Assembly (NCBI RefSeq): GCF_020181655.1
Contig: NZ_CP084032.1
Location: forward strand, 496,001 to 560,000
Length of the DNA stretch: 64,000 bases
Direction: 5' to 3'
Source of the DNA: Pectobacterium colocasium
GTDB lineage: Bacteria > Pseudomonadota > Gammaproteobacteria > Enterobacterales > Enterobacteriaceae
Shown here: positions 18,892 through 27,644 of the stretch, piece by piece
Layout of the letters: the number at the start of each line of letters is the position of its first letter
Position numbering within the stretch: the stretch's first letter is position 1
The notes under the pieces: model-generated
What the model saw: only the letters and a program-made list of their open reading frames with translations
The model's database searches: none
Told to the model about the DNA's origin: nothing
Translations under genes and position numbers: made by a program

Positions 18892-20482
18892 AGAAGTTCG
18901 GTTTTGCGTTGGTAGCCCAGCTTATGCCCTGTACCTGTTTGGACAGGGCGAGTTGGTAGGCGGGAATGTACAATGGAACCACATACGCCTGATCGATGAC
19001 CTCACGCTGTATTTCGCTATAGAGCTGTTTGCGTTCCGCTTCGCCTGCACCGATGGCTTTTCTCAGCTTGTCATCCAGCACGCTAATGCGCGTAAAGTTG
19101 TTGCCATTCGGTGGCGCATAGGCCGAATCGAAGACGGTACGCAGAATATCCGGCTCCGCACGCACGAAGAAGTTGGAGGCGATATCGTACTCATTGGCAT
19201 TGGTGCGCGTAGTAAATTCACCCGCATCAACCGGTGTCAGTTTGACTTCAAAGCCCGCCTGCTTCACCTGATATTGCACCGCCTGGAACAGTGCGACATC
19301 CGCAGCTTCAACGTTGGTTGAAGCGTACACGAAGCTGACGCTCAGGCGCTTGCCATCTTTGGTTCGGAAGCCTTCGCCGTCTTTCTGTTTCCAGCCTGCG
19401 TTATCCAGCAGTTCATTGGCTTTTTTCACATCGAAGCCCCAGCGGGATGCGACGCTCGGATCGTAGTACAACGTGGCTGGGCCGAGAACGTTATCGGCGG
19501 CTTTCAGCGTACCAAAGAACGCAACTTTCACCGCTGCGTTGGTATCTACGGCGCTCTGGAATGCCTTACGCACCGCGACATCCTGGAAGGGGCCTTTGGT
19601 GGTATTGAGGTAGAGCACGCGGTTAACGCCCGGGTTCTCATAGGTGATCACTTCCAGCTTCGGATTGCGCTTCACCGTCGGAAAATTGGCTGGCGGCACG
19701 GCGTCAATAGCCTGAATCTGGCCGCTGCTCAGTGCGCCAAGGCGAACCGACGATTCCGGCAGATACTTGAACACCAGACCATCCAGATAAGCTGGGCCTG
19801 TGTGTTTGGCATAACCCGGTCCCCAGTTGTAATCAGGGCGTTTCGTCAGCTTGCTGCCGCTGCCTTTTACAAAGGAGTCGAGAATAAACGGCCCGGAGCC
19901 GACCACGGTATTACTGGTATTTGGTGTGTTCTTCAGGTAAGTCGGTGATTGAATGCCCAGATACGGCAGGCTCAGCCCCTGCAACAGTGCCGCAAACGGA
20001 GAGCTATAGTGGAGCACAATCGTGTAGTCATCCGGCGTAGAAATCTTGTCGATAGGGCCTAACAGCGATTTCGCGTAGCTGGAGGTGGTTTTCGGATCGA
20101 GAATACGCTCGATGTTGTATTTCACCGCTGCGGCATCCAGCTTGGTGCCATCGCTGAACGTCACATCCTTACGCAGATGGAAAGTGTATTCGGTGTTGTT
20201 GTCGTTAATTTTCCAGCTTTCCGCCAACCAGGGCGTAAAGCGGTTATCTTCCGCCTGTCCAACCAGTGAATCCACCACGTTACGCGCAATCAGCGCCGTT
20301 ACGCCGTAGGCCGTAATGTGCGGGTCGATAATCGGCGTATCGCTGCCCAGCCCGACATTCAGGATACCGCCAGACACCGGTTTTTCACCGCTTTGTGCAG
20401 CATAAGCGCCAGGATTGAGTGCAAAAAGTAACGAGAGTAACCCTGCAGCGAGAGTCGTAACTTGCGGATGATTTTTTTCCAT
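18869..20482 (-). CDS. Periplasmic substrate-binding protein of the peptide ABC importer (SBP family 5)
   Basis: An extracytoplasmic binding protein of 537 residues. A Sec signal peptide (residues 1-29, ending AYAAQSG) lacks a lipobox Cys, so it should be a soluble periplasmic protein. Family 5 hallmarks are present: DTPIIDPHITAYG, PWLAESWKINDNNTEYTFHL and the FSDGTKLDAAAVKYNIERI segment. The family binds peptides, opines, nickel complexes or glutathione, and the sequence alone does not tell which. It is the first gene of a four-gene operon. Confidence 0.92.
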   Translation of the reverse strand: MEKNHPQVTTLAAGLLSLLFALNPGAYAAQSGEKPVSGGILNVGLGSDTPIIDPHITAYGVTALIARNVVDSLVGQAEDNRFTPWLAESWKINDNNTEYTFHLRKDVTFSDGTKLDAAAVKYNIERILDPKTTSSYAKSLLGPIDKISTPDDYTIVLHYSSPFAALLQGLSLPYLGIQSPTYLKNTPNTSNTVVGSGPFILDSFVKGSGSKLTKRPDYNWGPGYAKHTGPAYLDGLVFKYLPESSVRLGALSSGQIQAIDAVPPANFPTVKRNPKLEVITYENPGVNRVLYLNTTKGPFQDVAVRKAFQSAVDTNAAVKVAFFGTLKAADNVLGPATLYYDPSVASRWGFDVKKANELLDNAGWKQKDGEGFRTKDGKRLSVSFVYASTNVEAADVALFQAVQYQVKQAGFEVKLTPVDAGEFTTRTNANEYDIASNFFVRAEPDILRTVFDSAYAPPNGNNFTRISVLDDKLRKAIGAGEAERKQLYSEIQREVIDQAYVVPLYIPAYQLALSKQVQGISWATNAKPNFYDVWIKR

Positions 20483-20755
20483 TCCTTGTGTCCTTTACCA
20501 ATGACATGAAGCCATACTCGGCGGTCTTTTCGCTACTCTAGAGGGCGGCCTTATGCATGTAAAAGAATAAAAGTAGATTTTCAATTCCATAAAAATATAT
20601 ATGTGAAAGGCTTTTAGCTGCGCTGATGATGACGGGTTTTCTTTGGAATCTTGGTGGTGGTATCGGTTTTTATTACTACCCTTGATCGATGTGCTGGTTG
20701 ATGCGCATCAACGGCTGGGCGCCATTCATGACGAAGAAACCGTTAAGGAGAAGCG

Positions 20756-21219
20756 ATGTTGCTTACATTACTTGAGAAGATTGATTCATGTTATCTGGCA
20801 TTGAACGGTACTTCACTGCCTTCCCCTACTGGTTTGGCCGACCGTTATCGATGGCTGCATGAACAAGCTCCTTATAGTCTGCTAGCACAAGGAACAGGGG
20901 ATGAACCTCGCTTTATCTATGCCAATCACTTTGCGCTCGATTGTTTTGGCTACACAGAAACGGAAATGCTGGCGTTGCCTTCCCGACTGAGTGCTGAGGC
21001 CGATTTGCAGCCAGCCCGACAGCAGTTTCTTGAAAATGTGTCTCAGCAGGGGATTGCCCATCATTATACTGGAATCCGCATCAAGAAAAATGGCCAGACA
21101 TTTCCGATTTACGGTGGCGTGGTCTGCAATTACGCCATCAGGATGGAACGCCCTGGGGAATAGCCGCACTATTCTGGCGTGAGGCGCATCAGCGCCCAGA
21201 TTGGCTCAGACCAGAATAA
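20756..21219 (+). pseudogene. MEKHLA (PAS-related) domain protein, broken by a single-base frameshift
   Basis: The first 123 codons read as a MEKHLA domain: RYRWLHEQAPYSLLAQGTG, FIYANHFALDCFGYTETEM, LPSRLSAEAD and GIRIKKNGQTF. The frame then stops early at 21163. Adding one G after 21126 restores the expected family end (VWQLRHQDGTPWGIAALFW) and carries the frame to a TAA at 21217-21219. Members of this family are small PAS-like sensors, often linked to sulphur or metal response. Either the gene is inactivated or the base call is wrong. RBS AAGGAG precedes ATG 20756. Confidence 0.8.
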
Positions 21220-21664
21220 GGAATCAGCCTGGATGAGGTTTTTGGCGTGCCTCATTTCGTCGCACTATAGCAATGGAATATCTGTTTTCGCGGATATGAG
21301 TGAAAAATCCGGATAGAGCTTTTGTGTGATGCTGTGTGAAAGAATACGTTATTAAACTGTTATGCTTTCACAAAAAAATAACCAGTCTATTTCTTATTGG
21401 TAATATTATCGGTGAGTTATTATTCATTTTTCTATTTTGGCTGGGTATTTTTGATGCGTTAAAGAATCTGGTTTTTAAATTATTGAGTAAAAATTTCACA
21501 AAAAACCAACGCATGGTGTCTTCTTTTTATTTTTATAAAATTTAAAACCGCGTTCCTAATAACAAAATATACTAGAGAGATTACCCGATAGACCAATTAA
21601 CCTCTTTATCAGTCCATAATACCTATGTAAGAATATAACCTTTAATGGTTAGATTGGTAAAAAA
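21220..21664. other. AT-rich gap between the MEKHLA gene and the YagU-type gene
   Basis: Base composition falls sharply compared with the flanks. A 69-codon frame at 21336-21545 encodes a hydrophobic, Lys/Phe-rich peptide with one or two possible membrane segments. It has no clear ribosome site or family resemblance, so I do not call it a gene. Nothing else is recognised. Confidence 0.35.
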
Positions 21665-22279
21665 ATGAACTTTTTTGAACAAACATCTCCATCCCGGAGA
21701 CGCTATGGATTAGCCGCTTTTATTGGTTTGATTGCTGGTATTGTTTCATCTTTTGTTAAGTGGGGCGCTGAAAATCCGCTTCCTCCACGTAGCCCTACGG
21801 ATATGTTTAGTAGTGCTTGCGTACCTGAATCACTGATTAGAGCTGCCGATCACATTGACTGCTCTCGTAATTTTCTTAACCCACCCTACATTTTTTTACG
21901 CGATTGGCTTGGCGTCGTTGACCCTAATGCAGCGGTTTATACCTTTGCTGGCCACGTATTCAATTGGGTTGGTGTGACGCATATTATTTTCTCTATTGTT
22001 TTTGCTGTAGGTTACTGCGTTGTTGCAGAAGTATTTCCTAAAATAAAATTATGGCAAGGCTTGCTGGCGGGCGCGCTGGCTCAATTATTTGTCCACATGA
22101 TCTCATTCCCATTGATGGGGCTTACGCCATCTCTGTTTGTTCTCCCTTGGTATGAACATGTGTCTGAGATTGTAGGTCACCTCATTTGGTTCTGGTCCAT
22201 TGAAATTATTCGTCGTGATTTACGTAATCGTATGACTCACGAACCGGATCCTGAAATTCCGTTGAATGCTGCACGATAG
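21665..22279 (+). CDS. YagU family inner-membrane protein (DUF1440)
   Basis: An integral membrane protein of 204 residues with about four hydrophobic helices and the family pattern [15 protein letters not shown] near the start. E. coli YagU has the same length and layout and has been linked to acid resistance. The exact role is unknown. The gene stands alone, begins at ATG 21665 and is followed by a terminator hairpin. Confidence 0.85.
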   Translation: MNFFEQTSPSRRRYGLAAFIGLIAGIVSSFVKWGAENPLPPRSPTDMFSSACVPESLIRAADHIDCSRNFLNPPYIFLRDWLGVVDPNAAVYTFAGHVFNWVGVTHIIFSIVFAVGYCVVAEVFPKIKLWQGLLAGALAQLFVHMISFPLMGLTPSLFVLPWYEHVSEIVGHLIWFWSIEIIRRDLRNRMTHEPDPEIPLNAAR

Positions 22280-22373
22280 GCTGTGATTTTATTTTAGATA
22301 ATGTGAAATATTGCGATGCTTATTATTTTAGTGTCGCACTATAACTTAACAGTAAATATCTCCGTCTATGCTA

Positions 22374-22404
22374 AAACGCCTTGAGAGGCTTTCAGGGCGT
22401 TTTT
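22374..22404. terminator. Bidirectional rho-independent terminator
   Basis: AAACGCC and GGCGTTT form the stem, with T's after it on the plus strand and A's before it. It lies between the YagU-type gene and the convergent small gene ending at 22405, and can serve both. Confidence 0.75.
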
Positions 22405-22752
22405 CTATTCTGCCTCGTTCGTCCAAACGTCCTCATACCCGTCCCGGTCGATAATGAATTTCGTCCCTTCGGATAAAAATAGATAAGGCACAACTTCAGG
22501 CAACATTTCCTCTAAGTGACTGGTGTGAAGGGGCTGGTAAAAACCACTCTTGGCTGAATGTTCGCCGCAGTGGATAAACCAGCTTATTGTGCCGTTTTCT
22601 GGCAAGGGAATTCGGGTTCCGTAAATGGGGGAGTTTTGTAAGGTGTTTAAGGCAATAGCGACCATTTCCTCTGGGGAATGCGGTGGCAATTGGTACTTAT
22701 CGCAGATCTGCTGCTGTCGTGTGCCGGGTAGGGGGCGAGCCGCTTTTTGCAT
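22405..22752 (-). CDS. Imm33-like immunity protein (tentative)
   Basis: A small cytoplasmic protein of 115 residues without membrane segments. The core ISWFIHCGEHSAKSGFYQP and the end FIIDRDGYEDVW resemble proteins annotated with an Imm33-type immunity domain, as far as I can judge from memory. Such proteins neutralise effector toxins of polymorphic or type VI-delivered systems. No cognate toxin is nearby. It is the leftmost of several small genes of the same character up to 28.5 kb. Confidence 0.55.
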   Translation of the reverse strand: MQKAARPLPGTRQQQICDKYQLPPHSPEEMVAIALNTLQNSPIYGTRIPLPENGTISWFIHCGEHSAKSGFYQPLHTSHLEEMLPEVVPYLFLSEGTKFIIDRDGYEDVWTNEAE

Positions 22753-22832
22753 GGTTCAATCCGCTGTGATGTTCTATGCATTCCGAGATTCCGAAACACG
22801 TTATGCCGTCTGAGACGTTGGCTGATGGGCGC

Positions 22833-23294
22833 TTAGCTATCTAGCCACCAGTTTAAAAGTGTCTCATCTTCGTCGTCGTCAATGTTCTTATAAATATTCG
22901 CAAAGTACCACTGCACACCTGTTTTTTCGCGAAAGGCATCGAAAACGTCGGCAATCTTATCCATCCCATTTCTGGCAGGCACTGCCAATGATAAGTTGCC
23001 CTGATATACGCCGTCTAATGTTCCATTGAGCTGGCTACCCACCTCCTTTTCTAAACTGGCGATATCTTCAGGGGGAAGATAATCAGCATAGATATGAATG
23101 CAAAAATTACCGCCCCTGCGCAGCACTTCTGGATGGGCATGTTTATCGTTAATTCGGAAGATATCCCCGCGTGCTAAATTTAACGCAAGGCCGGGAGAAG
23201 ACAGCAATTCGTAAGTGTCTTTCTCGATTTCTCTGACGGGTAGCACTTCAAAAGTTGGTCCATCGTTATCTGCTACATAGACACGAATTAACAT
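22833..23294 (-). CDS. DUF4265-like protein, probable immunity-type gene
   Basis: The product has 153 residues from ATG 23294. The frame is open to 23369, but the added 25 residues do not fit the family. The N-terminal half (VLPVREIEKDTYELLSSPG and LNLARGDIFRI) matches the DUF4265 pattern of a small beta-rich domain. The remainder contains an RGGNFCIHIYA strand and the C-terminal GVQWYFANIY. The function of DUF4265 is not established, but many members sit in immunity clusters. The neighbours support that reading. Confidence 0.6.
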   Translation of the reverse strand: MLIRVYVADNDGPTFEVLPVREIEKDTYELLSSPGLALNLARGDIFRINDKHAHPEVLRRGGNFCIHIYADYLPPEDIASLEKEVGSQLNGTLDGVYQGNLSLAVPARNGMDKIADVFDAFREKTGVQWYFANIYKNIDDDEDETLLNWWLDS

Positions 23295-23411
23295 AGGTGA
23301 GTGGTTACCACTATTTGAGTCGGTGAAGTGAAATAATGTCCCGATGTTAGCCCAAAAAGAGGCTCGCATGTCTTTTTTCCGTAAGCACGTTTCACGAGCA
23401 GTAGACTTCGG

Positions 23412-23798
23412 CTATGACCGAGAGACGCGTGTTGATGTATCAATAAATATTTCCCGAAGCGAGGCTTCAATTTCGCCAGGGGTTCCCAATTGTGGCTCGA
23501 TTCCTATCTCAATGGTTTTTATCTTTTGGCACCAGTTCGTTGTACTTGAGCACGTAAAAATGATGTTGTTTGTCGTAACCAAAACAGCATCAATACCGCC
23601 ATATCCCGCTACGTTTGGGTTGCCTATCTCAACATAATAGGTGTCTTGACCCAGTTCTTCGTCTTGCTCATCAGGTTCTTCCGCTCGTTGCAAAATGAGA
23701 AAATGCTGTGGATCATCTGCACTGTCTGCGAACCCAATCGTCGAAACGCTCTCTTCAGAGGACGAATCATAATAGGTTGCTGGAAATATCACGTTCAT
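23412..23798 (-). CDS. Imm10-like immunity protein
   Basis: A small acidic protein of 128 residues. Family-type features are the opening beta strands, FLILQRAEEPDEQDEELGQD, the strand YYVEIGNP and the GYGGIDAV motif. These match the Imm10 immunity family of polymorphic toxin systems as I know it. RBS GGAG precedes ATG 23798. It shares orientation with the two preceding small genes and could be co-transcribed with them. No toxin partner is present. Confidence 0.65.
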   Translation of the reverse strand: MNVIFPATYYDSSSEESVSTIGFADSADDPQHFLILQRAEEPDEQDEELGQDTYYVEIGNPNVAGYGGIDAVLVTTNNIIFTCSSTTNWCQKIKTIEIGIEPQLGTPGEIEASLREIFIDTSTRVSRS

Positions 23799-23836
23799 GG
23801 GTTTCTCCTACCGTCTTCCCTGTGAGGATGAGAAGT

Positions 23837-23955
23837 TTATCTTTCATCCACATTGCGTTTGGCGAGTCTGGTGACACTTTCATCCGTATTCGACAGCAGT
23901 CTTTCCAGAATTTCAACGGGTGTTTCCCTGTTTGTGGTGCTGCGCGCTGACAGTC
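23837..23955 (-). pseudogene. Remnant of a leucine-rich-repeat-variant/HEAT-like protein
   Basis: On the minus strand a short frame ends in TAA at 23839-23837 and reads NRETPVEILERLLSNTDES followed by VTRLAKRN. This is the signature of LRV-type repeats (pattern NPxTPxEILxxLxxDxdxxVRxxVAxN). Only about one repeat remains, and upstream the frame loses the pattern and has no start. It looks like the 3' end of a deleted gene. Confidence 0.4.
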
Positions 23956-23964
23956 GCCGAGGTG

Positions 23965-24417
23965 ATGAAAAGGAAATATGCCAATGTGGATGAAGCACGC
24001 TGGCTAGGGAAATATTGTTCTGGTTTCTCGGGTGGCCGCCACGTTATTACGATTTCTCCCGTGCAGAAGGGCGTTCAAGCGATTCAGGCCACGCTATATA
24101 ACCGCACTGGCGATATGTTAGAGATCACGACTCTTGGCTTTAAGGGAATGGATAGCCCAGAAAGCGGAAAATCAAATTTGCTTGGCCTGGGGCGAATGCT
24201 ACAACTTGATGATAACGCGAGGATTTATATCGGCGTTGGCATGAGAGAGGCTTTTGCCGTATTTCGTTACCAGTATTCCCCTTCTGGCCGCGTGCTGTCC
24301 GGCAGAGCCTTCTCCAAAGGGTGGCCTTGCGAAGATGCATGGTTCTGTCACTACGACAATGACGGGCAACTTATTGAAATAACGTCGGATGATGCGCCTG
24401 TCTGGCAGAAGAAGTGA
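23965..24417 (+). CDS. Hypothetical protein in the immunity-gene cluster
   Basis: The product has about 150 residues from ATG 23965. The start is uncertain: the frame is open to 23920, and the upstream GAGG is very close. There is no signal peptide or membrane helix. The sequence is beta-rich with aromatic pairs (IYIGVGMREAFAVFRYQY, AWFCHYDNDGQLIEI). I do not recognise the family. Size, composition and neighbours fit an immunity or antitoxin-like gene, but that is inference. Confidence 0.5.
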   Translation: MKRKYANVDEARWLGKYCSGFSGGRHVITISPVQKGVQAIQATLYNRTGDMLEITTLGFKGMDSPESGKSNLLGLGRMLQLDDNARIYIGVGMREAFAVFRYQYSPSGRVLSGRAFSKGWPCEDAWFCHYDNDGQLIEITSDDAPVWQKK

Positions 24418-24792
24418 GCGATGTAAATAGCCTGCTGCTCTTAATAATGGATACGAGAAATACTGATGTACGATGAACTGATTTTTACCCATGAACCGAA
24501 TGCGTCGCATGATGCCTATGTCGGCGGAGGTTTTTCATTACCGCAAGCTGCGTGCGATTGGGGGTAATTCTGAGGCGATCGTATTGGGATATATTCGCTC
24601 TGAAGTTGAGCGCAACGAAGCCGCTAATCCAATTATCGATCGCGGAAGCATCCATATATCAAGAAGTGCGGATTCAGATGATGAAGAAAATTTAGCCTCT
24701 AAGTTAGGTGGCATTGATGCCTGGCTGCAAGGGGTTATCACATCAAATATAGGGCAGAGAAGAGTGTCTATTTATGGGGGCGATCTCGATGC

Positions 24793-24808
24793 TGCGCTGC
24801 CGCGTCAT
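24793..24808 (+). repeat. Long direct repeat flanking the IS2-type element (second copy 26144-26159)
   Basis: TGCGCTGCCGCGTCAT occurs at 24793-24808 and again at 26144-26159, bracketing the insertion. The last T overlaps the first base of the element, so the duplication is 15-16 bp. IS3-family elements normally leave 3-5 bp. Confidence 0.9.
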
Positions 24809-24871
24809 GATCTAGCCCCCTGAAACACCAGACAGTAGCTGTATCTCCAGATAAGAGATAGGCTTGAATAT

Positions 24872-25267
24872 ATGTCTAATACTAACGCCAATTTTGAGAT
24901 GACCGGGATCCTGTTAGGGCAAGAAGTCCGTAAACGTAAAACTCCACAGGAGAAGATCGCCATTATCCAGCAGACGATGCAGCCGGGCATGAATGTCTCC
25001 CATGTCGCCCGTCTGCATGGTATCCAGCCCAGCCTGCTGTTTAAGTGGAAGAAGCAATATCAAGAAGGCAGCCTCACCGCCGTTGCGGCCGGAGAGGAAG
25101 TCGTTCCTGCTTCCGAGCTTACCGCTGCTCTGAAGCAGGTCCGGGAGCTTCAGCGCCTTCTGGGCAAGAAGACGATGGAAGTTGAGATCCTGAAAGAAGC
25201 TGTGGAGTACGGTCAGTCGCGAAAATGGATAGCGCACGCGCCCTTGTTGCCAAAGGACGGAGAATAG
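24872..25267 (+). CDS. IS2-type transposase OrfA
   Basis: A protein of 131 residues with a helix-turn-helix ([39 protein letters not shown]) followed by a leucine-zipper-like helix ([20 protein letters not shown]). OrfA binds the terminal repeats. In IS3 elements a -1 ribosomal frameshift in the OrfA/OrfB overlap (25225-25267 here) makes the OrfAB transposase. Confidence 0.92.
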   Translation: MSNTNANFEMTGILLGQEVRKRKTPQEKIAIIQQTMQPGMNVSHVARLHGIQPSLLFKWKKQYQEGSLTAVAAGEEVVPASELTAALKQVRELQRLLGKKTMEVEILKEAVEYGQSRKWIAHAPLLPKDGE

Positions 25268-26106
25268 CTCAGGTCAGCCGTACCATGGGCGTGTCGCGTG
25301 CGCAGTTGTCACTGCGGATTAAGCGTTCTGCCGACTGGCAGGACAGTCGCTGTAACCGGCGTAATGACGAAGCTGACGCTGAAATACTGTCGGCCATCCT
25401 CGGTATCATCAGCGATATGCCCAGCTACGGCTATCGACGTGTGTGGGGTATCCTGCGTAAGCAACGTCGTGCAGAGGGGCAGCCGCCGGTAAATGCCAAA
25501 CGGCTTTACAGGATAATGCGCAAACATAAGCTGTTGTTACTGCATGACAAACCAGAGCGGCCGCAGCGCGAGCATAAGGGTAAAATCGCGGTGGCAGAAA
25601 GCGATATGCGCTGGTGCTCAGATGGCTTCGAGTTCGGATGCGACAACGGTGAAAAACTACGGGTTACGTTCGCTCTGGACTGCTGTGACCGGGAGGCCAT
25701 AGACTGGGCGGCGAGCACGGGAGGCTACGATAGTTCGACCGTGCAGGATGTGATGCTGAGGTCAGTGGAAAAGCGCTTCGGCGACAGGTTGCCGGACATC
25801 CCGGTGCAGTGGCTGACGGATAACGGTTCAGCGTATACCGCGCATGAAACGCGCAGGTTCGCGAGAGAACTAAATCTGGAGCCCTGCACAACAGCGGTGA
25901 GCAGCCCGCAGAGCAATGGCATGGCCGAGCGGTTCGTGAAAACGATGAAGGAAGATTATATCGCGTTTATGCCAAAACCGGATGTGAGAACAGCACTGAA
26001 AAACCTTGCAGCAGCGTTCACGCATTACAATGAGAACCACCCGCACAGTGCGCTGGGATATCACTCTCCGAGGGAATACCGGCGGCAGCGGGCATCGTTA
26101 ACTTAA
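25225..26106 (+). CDS. IS2-type transposase OrfB (DDE integrase domain)
   Basis: A protein of 293 residues. The N-terminal HTH_21 region has [16 protein letters not shown]. The rve integrase core shows the DDE residues in [20 protein letters not shown] and [16 protein letters not shown], and the end [14 protein letters not shown] is typical of the family. No lesion is visible. It is expected to be made as an OrfAB fusion. Confidence 0.93.
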   Translation: MDSARALVAKGRRIAQVSRTMGVSRAQLSLRIKRSADWQDSRCNRRNDEADAEILSAILGIISDMPSYGYRRVWGILRKQRRAEGQPPVNAKRLYRIMRKHKLLLLHDKPERPQREHKGKIAVAESDMRWCSDGFEFGCDNGEKLRVTFALDCCDREAIDWAASTGGYDSSTVQDVMLRSVEKRFGDRLPDIPVQWLTDNGSAYTAHETRRFARELNLEPCTTAVSSPQSNGMAERFVKTMKEDYIAFMPKPDVRTALKNLAAAFTHYNENHPHSALGYHSPREYRRQRASLT

Positions 26107-26303
26107 GATACAAAAGCTGTCCGGAGATGGCGGGTCAAGATCATGCGCTGCCGCGTCATAAAGGAATACTCTCAGATGGCATGGGCTATCTCTTTTTAGA
26201 TGAGCGTTTCTGGGATAAAACAGCAAATGCATGTGGCCGATTTTTTCTACAACTTGGCTAACGCCCTGATCTAAATATGAGAAGTTTCAATAAGCGAGGA
26301 ACG

Positions 26304-26732
26304 ATGGCTAGAATACGTGTCATTGGCACATCGATAGAGTCGATTCAAGCCGCAGAACGTGAGCTAGGCCGTAAGCTACCCCTCTCTTTTTCGGACTGGC
26401 TTCTGGTGAATAATGGAAGAGCGCTTGGCGCATTAACGATATTCCCGGTATTTGATTCTCGCGACCCGAGAAAAACATGGGAATCAATCGTTCGTCATTT
26501 TCAAGAAGGCTGGCAGGCATGGCTGAACAATTTTTCCGATACGACACAGGATTTCTCGACCCTTTTGCCTTTTGCGGAATGTGGTACGGGAGATTATTAC
26601 TGTTTTGATTACGCCGTATTAGGGAAAGCAGGGGAGCCGATTATTGTTTTATGGTCACATGAAACGGGAGAATCAACCCAGCAGGCGGATAATTTTGGCG
26701 TATTCCTGACGATGTCAGAGCGGATTGAGTAA
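26304..26732 (+). CDS. SMI1/KNR4 (SUKH) family protein, probable immunity protein
   Basis: The product has 142 residues from ATG 26304, behind CGAGGAAC. The frame opens at 26277, but the later start has the better ribosome site. The SUKH hallmarks are visible: an N-terminal AERELGRKLPLSFSDWLLVNNGR, then FPVFDSRDPRKTWESI and CGTGDYYCFDYAVLG. SUKH proteins are a major superfamily of immunity proteins against nuclease and other effector toxins. It lies directly downstream of the broken DUF1963-like gene on the same strand. Confidence 0.8.
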   Translation: MARIRVIGTSIESIQAAERELGRKLPLSFSDWLLVNNGRALGALTIFPVFDSRDPRKTWESIVRHFQEGWQAWLNNFSDTTQDFSTLLPFAECGTGDYYCFDYAVLGKAGEPIIVLWSHETGESTQQADNFGVFLTMSERIE

Positions 26733-26762
26733 TGTGTTGAGGTGAGCGTTTTATAAGGCTGG

Positions 26763-27092
26763 TCACAGGTTGGGCTTCAGGCGGAAAGCCTCGTTGAGTT
26801 CTACCTCATCCTCCGCATCCCCATCTTCAAAGCATTTGGAAGGTTTCCCGCGTAGTGTTTCCCGCACGAGCGTGTACAGATCGACAGAGTTAACGTTAAC
26901 CTGAAGCCACAGCGAGCCATCGCCTTCATCGATCAGGCAGACGTCATAATCAGCGTGATTGCTTAGGGATTTGTCTTTCAAATAGATATCACCATTTTCG
27001 GCACGAATGCAGGCCTTACTGCGTTTAATCATGCTCATGACATGTTGAGCCGCCGAGGCATCATCAAAGACTAATTTGTACTCATAGCTCAT
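26763..27092 (-). CDS. Hypothetical small acidic protein in the immunity-gene cluster
   Basis: A soluble protein of 109 residues with no signal peptide, starting MSYEYKLVFDDASAAQHVM. It is acidic near the C-terminus (EDGDAEDEVEL). I do not recognise the family. It faces the SUKH gene tail to tail. Before the IS5-family insertion it lay about 90 bases downstream of the gene now ending at 28058, so the two may once have been co-transcribed. Confidence 0.5.
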   Translation of the reverse strand: MSYEYKLVFDDASAAQHVMSMIKRSKACIRAENGDIYLKDKSLSNHADYDVCLIDEGDGSLWLQVNVNSVDLYTLVRETLRGKPSKCFEDGDAEDEVELNEAFRLKPNL

Positions 27093-27245
27093 ATTTTGAG
27101 TATCCGCTGTTAGTTTTCACTATCTTCATCAGAGCCCTGCCTCAATATTCTTCCCATTCTGGATACGACATGTATTTTTACCTAAGAGCCTATCCCAATA
27201 GGAATTGTTAGAATATAAGTAACTGAGAATTTTTGAGGACGTAGC

Positions 27246-27644
27246 ATGACTGGCAGCAAGTGGCGGATTAGTGATGAACTCTGGGAAAAAATAGCGCCGC
27301 TTATTCCTGAACATAAAACTAACCATCCACTGGGAACGCACCGAAAACGGGTTGATGACCGAGTGGCTATGGACGCCATTTTCTTTGTTCTTCGCACCGG
27401 ATGCCAATGGAACGCACTAAATGAAACAGGGATATGTTCATCGAGTTCTGCACACCGCCGCTTTCAGGAATGGCGCGCGGCGGGGGTTTTTGAGCGTTTC
27501 TGGCAGAACGGATTGATGACCAGCGAGCAACTGAAAGCCATCGACTGGTCATGGTTGTCGATGGACGGCTGTATGACAAAATCCCCGCTAGCAGGCTCAA
27601 AAAAACAGGCCGGAACCCCACGGACCGGGGGAAACAGGGGGTAA
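27246..27644 (+). CDS. IS5/IS427-type transposase, first frame
   Basis: A product of 132 residues with the DUF4096-type N-terminus (WRISDELWEKIAPLIPEHK and FVLRTGCQWNALN) and the first catalytic Asp region (DWSWLSMDGCMTK). The frame overlaps the second frame by 94 bases. Related elements make the full transposase by ribosomal frameshifting. Confidence 0.88.
   Translation: MTGSKWRISDELWEKIAPLIPEHKTNHPLGTHRKRVDDRVAMDAIFFVLRTGCQWNALNETGICSSSSAHRRFQEWRAAGVFERFWQNGLMTSEQLKAIDWSWLSMDGCMTKSPLAGSKKQAGTPRTGGNRG

Larger units (their letters stand above)
24808..26143 (+). mobile_element. IS3-family insertion sequence, IS2 subgroup
   Basis: A 1336-bp element that starts TG and ends CA. The left end, TGATCTAGCCCCCTGAAACA, and the reverse complement of the right end, TGATCTTGACCCGCC, form an imperfect inverted repeat. 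The left end closely resembles that of IS2. It encodes two overlapping frames, orfA and orfB, both complete, so it may still be active. It interrupts a DUF1963-like gene. Confidence 0.88.
24466..26261 (+). pseudogene. DUF1963-like immunity-type gene broken by a frameshift and an IS insertion
   Basis: The gene starts at ATG 24466 (MYDELIFTHEPNASHDAYVGG). A run of five G's at 24560-24564 shifts the frame to an early TAA; removing one G joins it to the frame NSEAIVLGYIRSEVERN. That frame continues through KLGGIDAWLQGV to DAALPRH, where an IS2-type element begins at about 24808. Joining the sequence after the element (26160 on) restores the same frame to the end, SDGMGYLFLDERFW and a TAA at 26259-26261. 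The KLGG..WLQ and FFLQ pattern resembles DUF1963. Two independent lesions suggest an old loss. Confidence 0.7.

Noticed and set aside
21336..21545. 69-codon hydrophobic open frame
   Set aside because: It lies in an AT-rich gap where open frames arise easily if stop codons are missed; there is no ribosome site or homology to support it.
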